Part shown: positions 15,738-24,046 of the stretch, piece by piece
How the letters are laid out: the number at the start of each line of letters is the position of its first letter
Position numbering within the stretch: the first letter of the stretch is position 1
Notes under the pieces: generated by a model
Seen by the model: the letters and a program-made list of their open reading frames with translations, nothing else
Databases searched by the model: none
What the model was told of the DNA's origin: nothing
Position numbers and translations under genes: made by a program
DNA from: UBA935 sp031556725
Lineage (GTDB): Bacteria; Bacillota; Clostridia; Lachnospirales; Lachnospiraceae
Reading direction: 5' to 3'
Length of the DNA: 64,000 nucleotides
Assembly (NCBI GenBank): GCA_031556725.1
Contig: JAVBSL010000001.1
Span: 73,116 to 137,115, forward strand

Positions 15738-17099
15738 ATGGAGATTCGGATTTCGGAAGATATGTCAATAATGGATAAACTGGGAATTCTTTCAGATGCG
15801 GCAAAGTATGATGTTTCCTGCAGTTCCAGCGGAGTGGACCGCAAAGGTGACGGAACCGGTATCGGCAACACTGCTGCGGGGGGAATCTGTCACAGCTTCA
15901 GTTCGGACGGAAGATGTATCTCCCTTTTGAAAGTGCTGTTTACCAACGAATGCATTTATGATTGCAAATATTGCATTAACCGGAAGTCCAATGATGTACC
16001 CCGCGCTTCTTTTACCCCTGAGGAGATATGTAACCTGACCATTGAATTTTACCGGCGTAATTTTATCGAGGGCTTATTTTTAAGCTCCGGGATTCTTTAT
16101 AACCCGGATTACACCATGGAGCTAATCTATCAGGCAGTATATAAGCTGCGGACGGAATACCGGTTTCAAGGCTATATTCACGTGAAGGCGATTCCGGGAG
16201 CCAATCCTATGATTATTCAGAAGGTGGGATTTTTAGCCGATCGTATGAGTGTCAATCTGGAATTGCCCACAGCACAGGGCTTAAGTGAATTGGCTCCCAA
16301 TAAGCATCGGAGGACCATCTTGGCGCCCATGCGGCAGATTCAGCAAAGTATTCATAACAATAAAAATGAATTGGTATTATATAAGAAAGCACCTTCTTTT
16401 GTACCCGGCGGGCAGTCCACACAGATGATTGTGGGTGCCACTCCGGAGAATGACTATCAGATTATGTCGGTAGCGGAGAACCTTTATCAAAAATTTGACT
16501 TGAAAAGAGTTTATTATTCAGCCTTTGTTAATATCAATGAGGACAAAGCACTGCCGGCACTGCCTGGCGGCCCTCCTTTGCTGCGGGAGCACCGGCTCTA
16601 TCAGGCCGACTGGTTATTGCGCTTCTATGGATTTCGAGCCGATGAGCTGCTCAGTGAGCAGAAACCTAATTTTAATGTGCTGCTGGATCCCAAAGCCGAC
16701 TGGGCACTGCGGCATCTGGAACAGTTTCCGGTGGAGGTCAACCGTGCAGATTATCAGACCATTTTGCGGGTTCCCGGGATTGGGGTAAAGAGTGCCCAGA
16801 GGATTGTCCGGGCCAGACGGAATGGAGCCCTGCGCTTTGAAGATCTGAAGAAAATCGGCGTAGTATTGAAACGGGCCCTTTATTTTATTACCTGCAGCGG
16901 CAAGATGATGTATAACACCCGGATAGAAGAGGATTATATTACCAGAAATCTGCTGACGGTAAAAGAAAAGCTGCCTTTTGATAAAGATGGAATTACCTAT
17001 AAACAGATGTCCTTGTTTGATGACAGTAATTTTCAGCCGGATGCAGATCTGACCGGACGCTTGTTTGATGGCCGCAGCGTAGTGCTGGGGCAGATATAG
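15738..17099 (+). CDS. Putative DNA modification/repair radical SAM protein
   Basis: A 453-residue protein. The radical SAM cluster motif is Cys72-x3-Cys76-x2-Cys79 (ECIYDCKYC), preceded by a conserved Gly-rich HSF segment. A helix-hairpin-helix DNA-binding motif (ILRVPGIGVKSAQRIVRARR) sits near residues 340-360. This matches the family annotated as putative DNA modification/repair radical SAM protein (TIGR03916, from memory), which almost always neighbours a UDG-like partner. That partner follows here at 11 bases. The ATG at 15738 has AAAGGA 8 bases upstream and lies after the SOS-like promoter; the frame extends upstream but would cross the promoter. The reaction is unknown. Confidence 0.9.
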   Translation: MEIRISEDMSIMDKLGILSDAAKYDVSCSSSGVDRKGDGTGIGNTAAGGICHSFSSDGRCISLLKVLFTNECIYDCKYCINRKSNDVPRASFTPEEICNLTIEFYRRNFIEGLFLSSGILYNPDYTMELIYQAVYKLRTEYRFQGYIHVKAIPGANPMIIQKVGFLADRMSVNLELPTAQGLSELAPNKHRRTILAPMRQIQQSIHNNKNELVLYKKAPSFVPGGQSTQMIVGATPENDYQIMSVAENLYQKFDLKRVYYSAFVNINEDKALPALPGGPPLLREHRLYQADWLLRFYGFRADELLSEQKPNFNVLLDPKADWALRHLEQFPVEVNRADYQTILRVPGIGVKSAQRIVRARRNGALRFEDLKKIGVVLKRALYFITCSGKMMYNTRIEEDYITRNLLTVKEKLPFDKDGITYKQMSLFDDSNFQPDADLTGRLFDGRSVVLGQI

Positions 17100-17110
17100 A
17101 GGAAGGATTT

Positions 17111-17893
17111 ATGGAATTATACTTAATATGTGAAGATTCACTGGAAGGTATTTTTACCGGAATATATGATGCTTATGCCAGTAGGCGTCCTCATCAGGAG
17201 AATCATATCCAGATAGGCGAAGAAGAAAATTTACGTTTATTTGCTGAGTACAGGGAAGTAACAGCCGACAGCAGCAAGGCGGCCAAGGTAGCACGTACCA
17301 TCAACAGGGAGTTTGGTACGGAGGGCTATATGGCCATTTGCCGCGCATTGGCATCAGCGGATAAAGAGAAAGGAGACGCTATTTATAAGGCTGTGGTTAA
17401 AGGGCTTTCGATGCCGAATCCCAAGGAAATAATGGGTAATCTGTCTCATGAACACATCAGGAAAGTATTTGAACTGGCCCGCTTCAGTGCGAATGAAATT
17501 CACTTTTTAATTGAGTTTATCCGCTTCCGGGAATTAGAAAACGGTATCCTGTATGCCAGAATCGGTCCCAAAAACAATGCGCTGACCTTTGTGATGCCTC
17601 ATTTTGCTGACCGTCTGCCCTTGGAAAATTTTGTGATCTATGACGAAATACGCGGAATATATGGACTGCATCCGGCCGGAAAGGAATGGTACGTAGTTAC
17701 ACAAACTGCCGGTGAAGTACCGGTGGCAGGGGAACATGCTTTTTCGGAAGGAGAAAAGAAATACAGTGAACTATTTACTGCTTTTTTTCATACCATAGCA
17801 ATAAAAGAACGTAATAACCCCAAATTACAGAGAAATATGCTGCCTCTTCGTTATCGCGAATATATGACGGAATTCCAGGAAATACTGGCTTGA
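17111..17893 (+). CDS. Radical SAM-linked, UDG-like putative DNA repair protein
   Basis: A 260-residue protein of the TIGR03915/DUF4130 type, the regular partner of the radical SAM protein just upstream. The opening YLICEDSLEGIFTGIYDAYASR and the central FELARFSANEIHFLIEFIRFRELENG stretch are the family signature. The C-terminal half of related proteins fuses to a uracil-DNA glycosylase-like domain in some genomes; this copy is the short form without it. The 11-base gap and shared LexA-like promoter make a two-gene operon very likely. The pair presumably recognises and processes a specific DNA lesion, but no reaction has been assigned that I know of. Confidence 0.88.
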   Translation: MELYLICEDSLEGIFTGIYDAYASRRPHQENHIQIGEEENLRLFAEYREVTADSSKAAKVARTINREFGTEGYMAICRALASADKEKGDAIYKAVVKGLSMPNPKEIMGNLSHEHIRKVFELARFSANEIHFLIEFIRFRELENGILYARIGPKNNALTFVMPHFADRLPLENFVIYDEIRGIYGLHPAGKEWYVVTQTAGEVPVAGEHAFSEGEKKYSELFTAFFHTIAIKERNNPKLQRNMLPLRYREYMTEFQEILA

Positions 17894-18198
17894 AGGGGTG
17901 ACGAAATTATCCGGATGAGAATAAGCGGTTTTACTAATAGCGAATAAAATCCGAATAAAATCCGTGTAAAAAATATGCAAAATTACCAAAAGGGATTTTC
18001 CATGTGGTGTTTTAAGTATTTATTATGAAACTATTGTATAATTTTTGTCTTTTTGGGGAAAATTGTATTAAATAAAAAACTTTACAAAATACAAAATGCG
18101 GTGGTAAAGTAGGTTTATTACCACAAGAAAACGATTTCTCTAATCGTTAAAGGACTTGAGTGATAATAAAAAACAGAGAGAATAGGAAGGTGATAATT
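17894..18198. other. AT-rich intergenic region before the HPr-like gene
   Basis: About 300 bases with no gene. It holds a tandem AATAAAATCCG repeat near 17943-17962, TATAAT-like patches, a candidate TTTACA...TAAAGT promoter (18081-18110) and the two dyads listed separately. Confidence 0.6.
18101..18148. promoter_or_regulatory. Two dyads in the HPr-like gene leader
   Basis: GTGGTAA (18101-18107) and TTACCAC (18118-18124) form a perfect 7-bp inverted repeat with a 10-base centre, overlapping the candidate -10 region. AACGATT (18130-18136) and AATCGTT (18142-18148) form a second. The first is placed like an operator, the second like a leader hairpin. Confidence 0.5.
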
Positions 18199-18426
18199 AT
18201 GATGCAGTACAAAATCAATTTAAGCATGGAAAAAGTCAGTGATTTCGTAAAAGCAGCTGCAAAGTGTGATTTCGATATTGATATTTCTTACAACAGCTTT
18301 GTTGTTGATGCTAAATCCATTGTAGGTGTCTTAGGTCTTGACTTACGCCGGGTATTAACGGTTACCTGCAGTGATTATGATCCTGATTTTGATATGTATA
18401 TGAAGCAATTTGCTGTTGCGTGCTGA
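18199..18426 (+). CDS. HPr-like protein lacking the phospho-histidine
   Basis: A 75-residue protein with the HPr fold pattern. The C-terminal half keeps SFVVDAKSIVGVLGLDL, which aligns with the HPr segment around regulatory Ser46 (here the Ser of DAKSIVG). The region that should carry GIHARPA with the phosphorylatable His15 reads SMEKVSDFVKAA and has no histidine. It therefore cannot carry out PTS phosphotransfer, but could be a Crh-like regulator phosphorylated on serine. Start chosen at the first of two adjacent ATGs because AGGAAGG lies 8 bases upstream. Such paralogues are common in Lachnospiraceae, as I recall. Confidence 0.78.
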   Translation: MMQYKINLSMEKVSDFVKAAAKCDFDIDISYNSFVVDAKSIVGVLGLDLRRVLTVTCSDYDPDFDMYMKQFAVAC

Positions 18427-18460
18427 GAGGTGAGCTAAAATGCGCTCCCCACAGAAAGTA

Positions 18461-18513
18461 AAGATTGACTCCCTGATGAAAAACACATAGTATTTCATTG
18501 GGGAGTCTTTAAA
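18461..18513 (+). terminator. Intrinsic terminator after the HPr-like gene
   Basis: GACTCCCTGATGAAA and TTTCATTGGGGAGTC form a long stem (one mismatch) around an ACACATAG-containing loop, followed by TTT; the outer A-rich and T-rich flanks extend it. Confidence 0.7.
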
Positions 18514-18535
18514 TTAATGAGCAAAGGAAAAATAT

Positions 18536-20887
18536 ATGGAAATACATATTTCGGTTAGAAATCTGGTAGAATTCATATTGCGCAGCGGGAACATTGATAA
18601 CCGCAGATCAGTAGCATCTGAGACAGCCATGCTGGAGGGCGGACGCATTCATCGCATGATACAGCGGCGGATGGGGGCGGACTACCGTGCGGAGGTTCCG
18701 TTGAAGTATCTATATGAGACAGAAGAATATGTTATCGTAATCGAAGGCCGGGTAGATGGCATTATCAGTCCCCCCGGTCAGATTGTGACAATTGATGAGA
18801 TAAAAGGAACCTACCGGGATGTATCCAAGATGAAGGAGGCCGTCTTTGTTCATCTGGCGCAGGCCAAATGTTATGCCTATATTTATGCAGAACAGAATCA
18901 GTTACAGCATATCCGTGTGCAAATGACATATTGTAATATAGATACCGAGGAGTTGAAATACTTCCGGCAGGAGTATTCGTTTGTAGAATTGCGTTCCTGG
19001 TTTGAAGAGGTGATGGAGCAATATCGTAAATGGGCCGACTATGAATCCGAATGGAAGCAAAAACGACTTCAGTCAATCAAGGAGCTGGACTTTCCATTTC
19101 CGTACCGAAACGGTCAAAAGGAACTGGTCACCTATGTATATCAGACAATTTATCATAAGCGTAAACTGTATGTTGAGGCACCCACCGGGGTGGGAAAGAC
19201 CATTTCTACGATATTTCCATCCATTAAGGCGATGGGTGAGGGAATGGGTGAAAAATTATTTTACCTGACCGCCAAGACCATTACCAGAACAGTTGCGGAA
19301 GAAGCCTTTGGCCTGCTGCGTGAACGGGGGCTTAAGTTTAAAACAGTGATATTGACTGCTAAAGACAAAATGTGTTTCATGGAGGAAACAGAATGTAATC
19401 CATTGGCCTGTCCCTATGCTAATGGGCACTATGATCGCATTAATGACGCCATGTTTGCGCTATTGACCGAGACGGACAGCTTCATTAGAGAAAATATTGA
19501 AGAGTATGCAAGACAGTTTCAGGTGTGTCCATTTGAGATGTGCCTGGATATGAGTCTTTTTGCAGACGGTGTGATCGGTGATTATAATTATGTATTTGAT
19601 CCTCATGTTTATTTAAAACGGTTCTTTTCCGAGGGAGTCAAGGGTGATTACCTGTTCCTGATTGATGAGGCCCATAACCTGGTAGACCGAGGCCGGGAAA
19701 TGTACAGTGCAGTTCTTTATAAAGAGGATTTCCTGGAATTAAAGAAAACGGTTAAAGAACATGACGGTTATATGGCAAGAATGTTGGATAAATGCAATAA
19801 GGAACTTTTGGCTTTGAAGCGGGAATGCGAAGATTATCAGGTAGAGCCCTTTTTGGAACCTTTTCAAAGGGCATTATCCCATCTTTGGGCAGCCATGGAT
19901 AAATATCTGGAGGAGCATGAAGCAAGTCCGGTCAGGAAAGAAGTATTGGATTTTTATTTTGAGGTGAGTCATTTTCAGGCCATGAGTGAGCTTATGGATG
20001 AAAATTATGTGGTTTATTCTCAGATAGACTCTGCCGGCAGTTTTCTGGTGAAGCTGCTTTGTGTCAATCCCACGGTAAATCTGCGGGAATGCATGATGAG
20101 AGGCCGGAGTACCATCCTTTTTTCCGCGACCCTGCTTCCCATACAGTATTATAAAAAGCTGCTGGGGGCAAATGATGGAGATTATGAGGTTTATGCCCAG
20201 TCAGTGTTCCAGCCGGATAAGAAGGGACTGTTCATAGCCGAGGATGTAACCAGTAAGTATACCCGGCGGAGTGATATGGAGTTTTATAATATTGCCCGTT
20301 ATGTTCACGAAATCGTGAAAAACCGCCATGGCAACTATATGGTTTTCCTCCCTTCACATCAATTCCTGCAGAGAGTGTACGAGATATACAGGGATCGTTT
20401 TCAGGAGGAGGAAGAGGTGGAATGTATCTTACAGGAGGAATATATGAACGAAGAGGCCAGAGAAGCCTTTTTAAAACGCTTTGCGGGAAAGGAAGATGAA
20501 AAAAGTCTGGTGGGGTTCTGTGTGGCAGGAGGTATCTTCAGTGAAGGAATTGATTTGAAGAACGACAGTCTGATTGGGGCGATTATAGTAGGAACCGGCT
20601 TACCTCAAGTATGCACCGAAAGAGAAATCCTGAAAAACTACTTTGATGACCGGGGAGAAAACGGGTTTGACTACGCTTACCGGCTGCCCGGTATGAATAA
20701 GGTTTTACAGGCGGCCGGACGGGTGATCCGAACGCAGGAAGATATTGGGATTGTAGCGCTTTTGGATGAACGTTTTCTGAATCTTTCTTATCGTAAGTTG
20801 TTTCCCATGGAGTGGGAAAATTACGAAATTGTGAAGGTGGAACAGATTGCCGGGCGGGTGGAAAAATTCTGGAACGACTGGTTATAA
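18536..20887 (+). CDS. RecB-type nuclease fused to an XPD/DinG-type Fe-S helicase
   Basis: A 783-residue fusion. Residues 1-180 hold a complete RecB/Cas4-like PD-(D/E)XK nuclease: His39 (GGRIHRMIQ), Asp74 (GRVDGI), Glu88-x-Lys90 (DEIKGT) and Gln109-x3-Tyr113. The rest is a superfamily 2 helicase with Walker A APTGVGKT (to Lys221), an Fe-S insertion supplied by cysteines among Cys280, 287, 292, 331 and 336, DEAH at 377-380, and a C-terminal GRVIRTQEDIG motif VI. It would unwind DNA 5' to 3' by family analogy and cut it. It follows the HPr-like terminator and is apparently transcribed alone. Probably a DNA repair enzyme; the partner pathway is unknown. Confidence 0.88.
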   Translation: MEIHISVRNLVEFILRSGNIDNRRSVASETAMLEGGRIHRMIQRRMGADYRAEVPLKYLYETEEYVIVIEGRVDGIISPPGQIVTIDEIKGTYRDVSKMKEAVFVHLAQAKCYAYIYAEQNQLQHIRVQMTYCNIDTEELKYFRQEYSFVELRSWFEEVMEQYRKWADYESEWKQKRLQSIKELDFPFPYRNGQKELVTYVYQTIYHKRKLYVEAPTGVGKTISTIFPSIKAMGEGMGEKLFYLTAKTITRTVAEEAFGLLRERGLKFKTVILTAKDKMCFMEETECNPLACPYANGHYDRINDAMFALLTETDSFIRENIEEYARQFQVCPFEMCLDMSLFADGVIGDYNYVFDPHVYLKRFFSEGVKGDYLFLIDEAHNLVDRGREMYSAVLYKEDFLELKKTVKEHDGYMARMLDKCNKELLALKRECEDYQVEPFLEPFQRALSHLWAAMDKYLEEHEASPVRKEVLDFYFEVSHFQAMSELMDENYVVYSQIDSAGSFLVKLLCVNPTVNLRECMMRGRSTILFSATLLPIQYYKKLLGANDGDYEVYAQSVFQPDKKGLFIAEDVTSKYTRRSDMEFYNIARYVHEIVKNRHGNYMVFLPSHQFLQRVYEIYRDRFQEEEEVECILQEEYMNEEAREAFLKRFAGKEDEKSLVGFCVAGGIFSEGIDLKNDSLIGAIIVGTGLPQVCTEREILKNYFDDRGENGFDYAYRLPGMNKVLQAAGRVIRTQEDIGIVALLDERFLNLSYRKLFPMEWENYEIVKVEQIAGRVEKFWNDWL

Positions 20888-21304
20888 TGACTGTGGATAA
20901 CATAATACTTGCGGTGGTTGACATAATATCTAAAAATGGGAATAAATTATGTTAACACTTAAAAAACATAGAAATGAGGGTAAAAGTGGGGGAATGACGT
21001 CATTTTTTATAAAAAAAATAGTCAAAGTCATATAAAATGACACAAGTGTCGTTGTGGATAACTATGTGGAAATGGGGGATTTCTTTTTTTATTGTAAATT
21101 TGTCCAAGAACAGAATTTGCAAGTCAAACTTTCTTTTTTTGAAAAATACTGGTTGGGTCAATTTTGTTATGTCGACATAGAAAGCAGTTAAATGTTAAGT
21201 AAAGTTTGGGTGAACAGTCTAGGCAGAGAAATAAGTTTATGCTATTATTATATTTGGCTTGAGAGAAACAGAACTCCCCGGCCACATATTAGGAGGAAAA
21301 GAAA
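20888..21304. other. 417-base intergenic region with two perfect DnaA boxes
   Basis: No gene is seen. TGTGGATAA (the complement of TTATCCACA) occurs at 20892-20900 and 21053-21061 in the same orientation. The region is strongly AT-rich and also has palindromes: ATGACGTCAT (20995-21004), GACAC-AA-GTGTC (21039-21050) and ATGTCGACAT (21170-21179). No dnaA or dnaN lies nearby, so it is not an obvious oriC. A GH13 promoter must lie in its right part, but I could not fix it. Confidence 0.6.
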
Positions 21305-22615
21305 ATGTGGGCTTTTGAAAGTGTATTTTATCAGATTTACCCCTTGGGTTTTTGCGGGGCACCCTTTGAGAATGATGGGGTATTAACAAATAGAATAGAA
21401 AAAGTAAGTGAATGGATTCCGCATATAAAGAAACTGGGAATGGATGCGGTTTATTTTTCACCGGTTTTTGAATCGGATACCCATGGTTATAATACCAGAG
21501 ACTATAAGAAGATTGACTGCCGGTTGGGAACGAATGAGGATTTTAAGAAGGTTTGCCGGCAGCTTCATGAAAATGGTATCCGGATTGTTTTGGATGGTGT
21601 GTTCAATCATGTGGGCAGGGGGTTCTACCAGTTTCAGGATGTGGTACAAAAGCGGGAAGGTTCTCCCTACTTAAACTGGTTTCATGTTAATTTGGGCGGG
21701 AACTCCAACTATAATGACGGTCTTTGGTACGAAGGCTGGGAAGGCAATTACGATTTGGTGAAACTGAACCTGCGTAACCCAGAAGTGGTGGATCATATTC
21801 TGGAGGCGGTCAGATTCTGGGTAGAGGAATTTGATATTGACGGTTTGCGCCTGGATGTAGCCTATTGTCTGGATCTGGATTTTGTGAAAAGACTGCGCAG
21901 TTTTACGGAAGGGCTTAAGCCGGAATTTTATCTGCTGGGTGAAATGCTCCATGGGGATTATACCCGGATGGTAAATTACGAGATGCTTCATTCGGCAACC
22001 AACTATGAATGCTATAAGGGATTGTTCTCCAGTTTTAACAGTGAGAATATGTTTGAAATCATTCATTCGCTGCTAAGGCAGTTTGGACCGGAGAACTGGA
22101 CTCTTTATAAGGGGCTTCATATGCTTTCTTTTGTGGATAACCATGATGTCACCAGAATTGCCAGCAATTTGAATAACCAGAAACATTTGCCGCTGATTTA
22201 TGCTTTGTGCTTCGGAATGCCGGGAATTCCCTGTGTTTACTATGGCAGTGAGTGGGGAGCCAAGGCACAGAAAAGTGAAGGAGATCCGGCCCTGCGGGCA
22301 TGCTTTGCAGAACCGGTATTTAATGAGCTGGGTGAATGGATTGCCCGGCTGGCAGAAGCAAAGAAAAATTCCAAAGCCTTGAATTACGGTGATTTCCGTT
22401 CGGTGGTGCTGACCAATAAGCAATGTATCTTTGAACGAAAGACTGATGAAGAACGGGTGCTGGTGGCTATTAATATGGATAATATAGAATTTACCGCCCA
22501 TTTTGATGTCGGCTGCGGTATGGCGGTTGATCTGATCAGCGGAGAGAAGTTTGATTTTGGCGGCGGCACTACTCTGGCACCTTACAGAGCATATTTTTTA
22601 AAGATGGAAAAATAA
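21305..22615 (+). CDS. GH13 alpha-amylase family glycosidase
   Basis: A 436-residue intracellular GH13 enzyme (no signal peptide). Conserved regions: DGVFNH (97-102), GLRLDVAYC with nucleophile Asp184, acid/base Glu213 in LLGEMLHG, and FVDNHDVTRI with Asp281. The VFYQIYPLGFCGAP opening and compact length resemble cyclomaltodextrinase/neopullulanase-like or alpha-glucosidase-like members acting on short alpha-glucans, but the usual N-terminal starch-binding domain is absent. AGGAGG lies 8 bases before the ATG. It stands alone; the next gene is a separate GntR operon with its own promoter. Confidence 0.9.
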   Translation: MWAFESVFYQIYPLGFCGAPFENDGVLTNRIEKVSEWIPHIKKLGMDAVYFSPVFESDTHGYNTRDYKKIDCRLGTNEDFKKVCRQLHENGIRIVLDGVFNHVGRGFYQFQDVVQKREGSPYLNWFHVNLGGNSNYNDGLWYEGWEGNYDLVKLNLRNPEVVDHILEAVRFWVEEFDIDGLRLDVAYCLDLDFVKRLRSFTEGLKPEFYLLGEMLHGDYTRMVNYEMLHSATNYECYKGLFSSFNSENMFEIIHSLLRQFGPENWTLYKGLHMLSFVDNHDVTRIASNLNNQKHLPLIYALCFGMPGIPCVYYGSEWGAKAQKSEGDPALRACFAEPVFNELGEWIARLAEAKKNSKALNYGDFRSVVLTNKQCIFERKTDEERVLVAINMDNIEFTAHFDVGCGMAVDLISGEKFDFGGGTTLAPYRAYFLKMEK

Positions 22616-22638
22616 ATATAAAATTTGTATAATACGGA

Positions 22639-22689
22639 TTGACATAAAGTCCATACTGTATATAATGATGTATATACAGTATGGACTTT
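22639..22689 (+). promoter_or_regulatory. Promoter overlapped by a perfect 19-bp inverted repeat
   Basis: TTGACA (22639-22644), 16 bases, TATAAT (22661-22666). The arm at 22646-22664 is the exact complement of that at 22671-22689, with a 6-base centre; the core is CCATACTGTATATA. Its position over the spacer and -10 element suggests the operator of the GntR protein encoded immediately downstream. Confidence 0.8.
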
Positions 22690-22725
22690 TGCTGTGCAGA
22701 TATTTAGCGGAAGAAGGAGGTACAG

Positions 22726-23130
22726 GTGAAAATAGTCATATCCAATCAATCAGAACTGCCTATTTATGCTCAAATTAAGGAGCAGTTAAGGGAGCAGATA
22801 TTAAATGGCCAAATAGCAGAAGGGACAGTACTGCCGTCCATCCGGGGATTGGCCAAGGAAGCCGGAGTCAGTGTTATCACTACCGCCCGGGCATATAATG
22901 ACTTGGAAGAGGAAGGATTTATTGCCTCCATGCAGGGAAGGGGAAGCATTGTTCTTTCACGAAATAATCAGATGGTTCGGGAACAATATTTACAGAGGAT
23001 CGAAGCCGGATTGCAGACTGCCATTGAAAATGCCCGTTTTTTACAGATGACGGAAGCGGAACTGAGGGAGATGCTGCGGTTGCTGTATCGTGAGAGCAGT
23101 CATTTAGAGGAGGAACAGGATTATGAATAA
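22726..23130 (+). CDS. GntR family regulator, YtrA subfamily
   Basis: A 134-residue protein with an N-terminal winged helix (PIYAQIKEQLREQILNGQIAEGT, then LPSIRGLAKEAGVSVITTARAYNDLEEEGFI) and only a short helical C terminus. This is the YtrA subfamily layout, which normally controls a linked ABC transporter. The start is GTG with AGGAGG 8 bases upstream. The gene overlaps the ATPase gene by 8 bases, so regulator and transporter are one operon. The perfect inverted repeat over its promoter points to autorepression, relieved in relatives by cell-envelope-active compounds. Confidence 0.92.
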   Translation: MKIVISNQSELPIYAQIKEQLREQILNGQIAEGTVLPSIRGLAKEAGVSVITTARAYNDLEEEGFIASMQGRGSIVLSRNNQMVREQYLQRIEAGLQTAIENARFLQMTEAELREMLRLLYRESSHLEEEQDYE

Positions 23131-24046
23131 GCAGTTGGGGCAAAATATATTAGAGCTTAGTAATGTCAGCAAGCATTTTAAGAAATTTGATCTGGAGGAT
23201 ATCAGCTTTTCACTTCCGGCAGGTTATATTATGGGTTATGTGGGAAGGAACGGAGCCGGCAAGACCACCACCATCAATTTAATTACTCATTTGATGAATG
23301 CCAGCAGCGGTGAAATCAGAATTAACGGTAGAACTTACCGGGAGGATGAGATCAGCTATAAGGAAGCAATCGGATATGTGGGGGATGAGTCCTATTTTCC
23401 CGGGGAACTTCAGGTGAAAGATATCCGCACTATCCTGAAGGATTTTTATCCGACCTTTGATGGGGAAAAGTTTGACCGCCTGGTATCGGAATGGGAACTG
23501 CCGGAAAAGAAGAAAATCCAGGAGTTCTCCAAAGGAATGAAGGTAAAGCTGATGTTTGCGGCGGTTTTTTCCAGAGAGACCAGCCTGCTGATTCTGGATG
23601 AGGCCACCAGTGGTCTGGATCCGGCAATCCGTCATGAGATTCTGGAGCTTTTGCAGGAGTATATCGAGGATGGGCAAAGAAGTATCTTTTTTTCTACCCA
23701 TATCCTGGATGATTTGGATAAAATTGCAGATTATATCTGTTTTATTGATGAGGGAAAAAAGGTGCTGTGTGATTATAAAGAAAATATTCTGGAAAACTAT
23801 GTGGTGGTGAAGGGCGGACCGGAGGATCTGACCGAAGCGGTCAGCAGAGATTTAATAGGGGTTATCCAATCTAAGATAAGCTTTGAAGGAATTATGAAAA
23901 GCAAAAAGGCACAATTACATGCTTCCGAATTTCTTGCCAATCAGATTTTGGTTGAGAAGACCAATATAGACAAGGTGATCCTGCACTTTATTCAGGAAGC
24001 AAAGTTAAAGTCAGGAGTTAAAAGATTGAAGGAGGCACAGATATGA
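23123..24046 (+). CDS. ABC transporter ATP-binding protein
   Basis: A 307-residue nucleotide-binding subunit. Walker A is VGRNGAGKTTTINL (about residues 38-51), the signature is FSKGMKVKLMFAAV in place of canonical LSGGQ, Walker B is LLILDEATSGLDP, and the switch histidine is in IFFSTHILDD. The KGM-type signature is typical of YtrB-like exporters under GntR control. It overlaps both neighbours, indicating coupled translation with the regulator and the permease. The last 90 residues are an accessory domain. Substrate unknown; an envelope stress or antimicrobial efflux role is inferred from the operon type. Confidence 0.92.
   Translation: MNKQLGQNILELSNVSKHFKKFDLEDISFSLPAGYIMGYVGRNGAGKTTTINLITHLMNASSGEIRINGRTYREDEISYKEAIGYVGDESYFPGELQVKDIRTILKDFYPTFDGEKFDRLVSEWELPEKKKIQEFSKGMKVKLMFAAVFSRETSLLILDEATSGLDPAIRHEILELLQEYIEDGQRSIFFSTHILDDLDKIADYICFIDEGKKVLCDYKENILENYVVVKGGPEDLTEAVSRDLIGVIQSKISFEGIMKSKKAQLHASEFLANQILVEKTNIDKVILHFIQEAKLKSGVKRLKEAQI

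Noticed and set aside
20888..21304. Chromosomal replication origin
   Set aside because: Only two DnaA boxes and no dnaA, dnaN or gyrase genes nearby; kept as a DnaA-box cluster.
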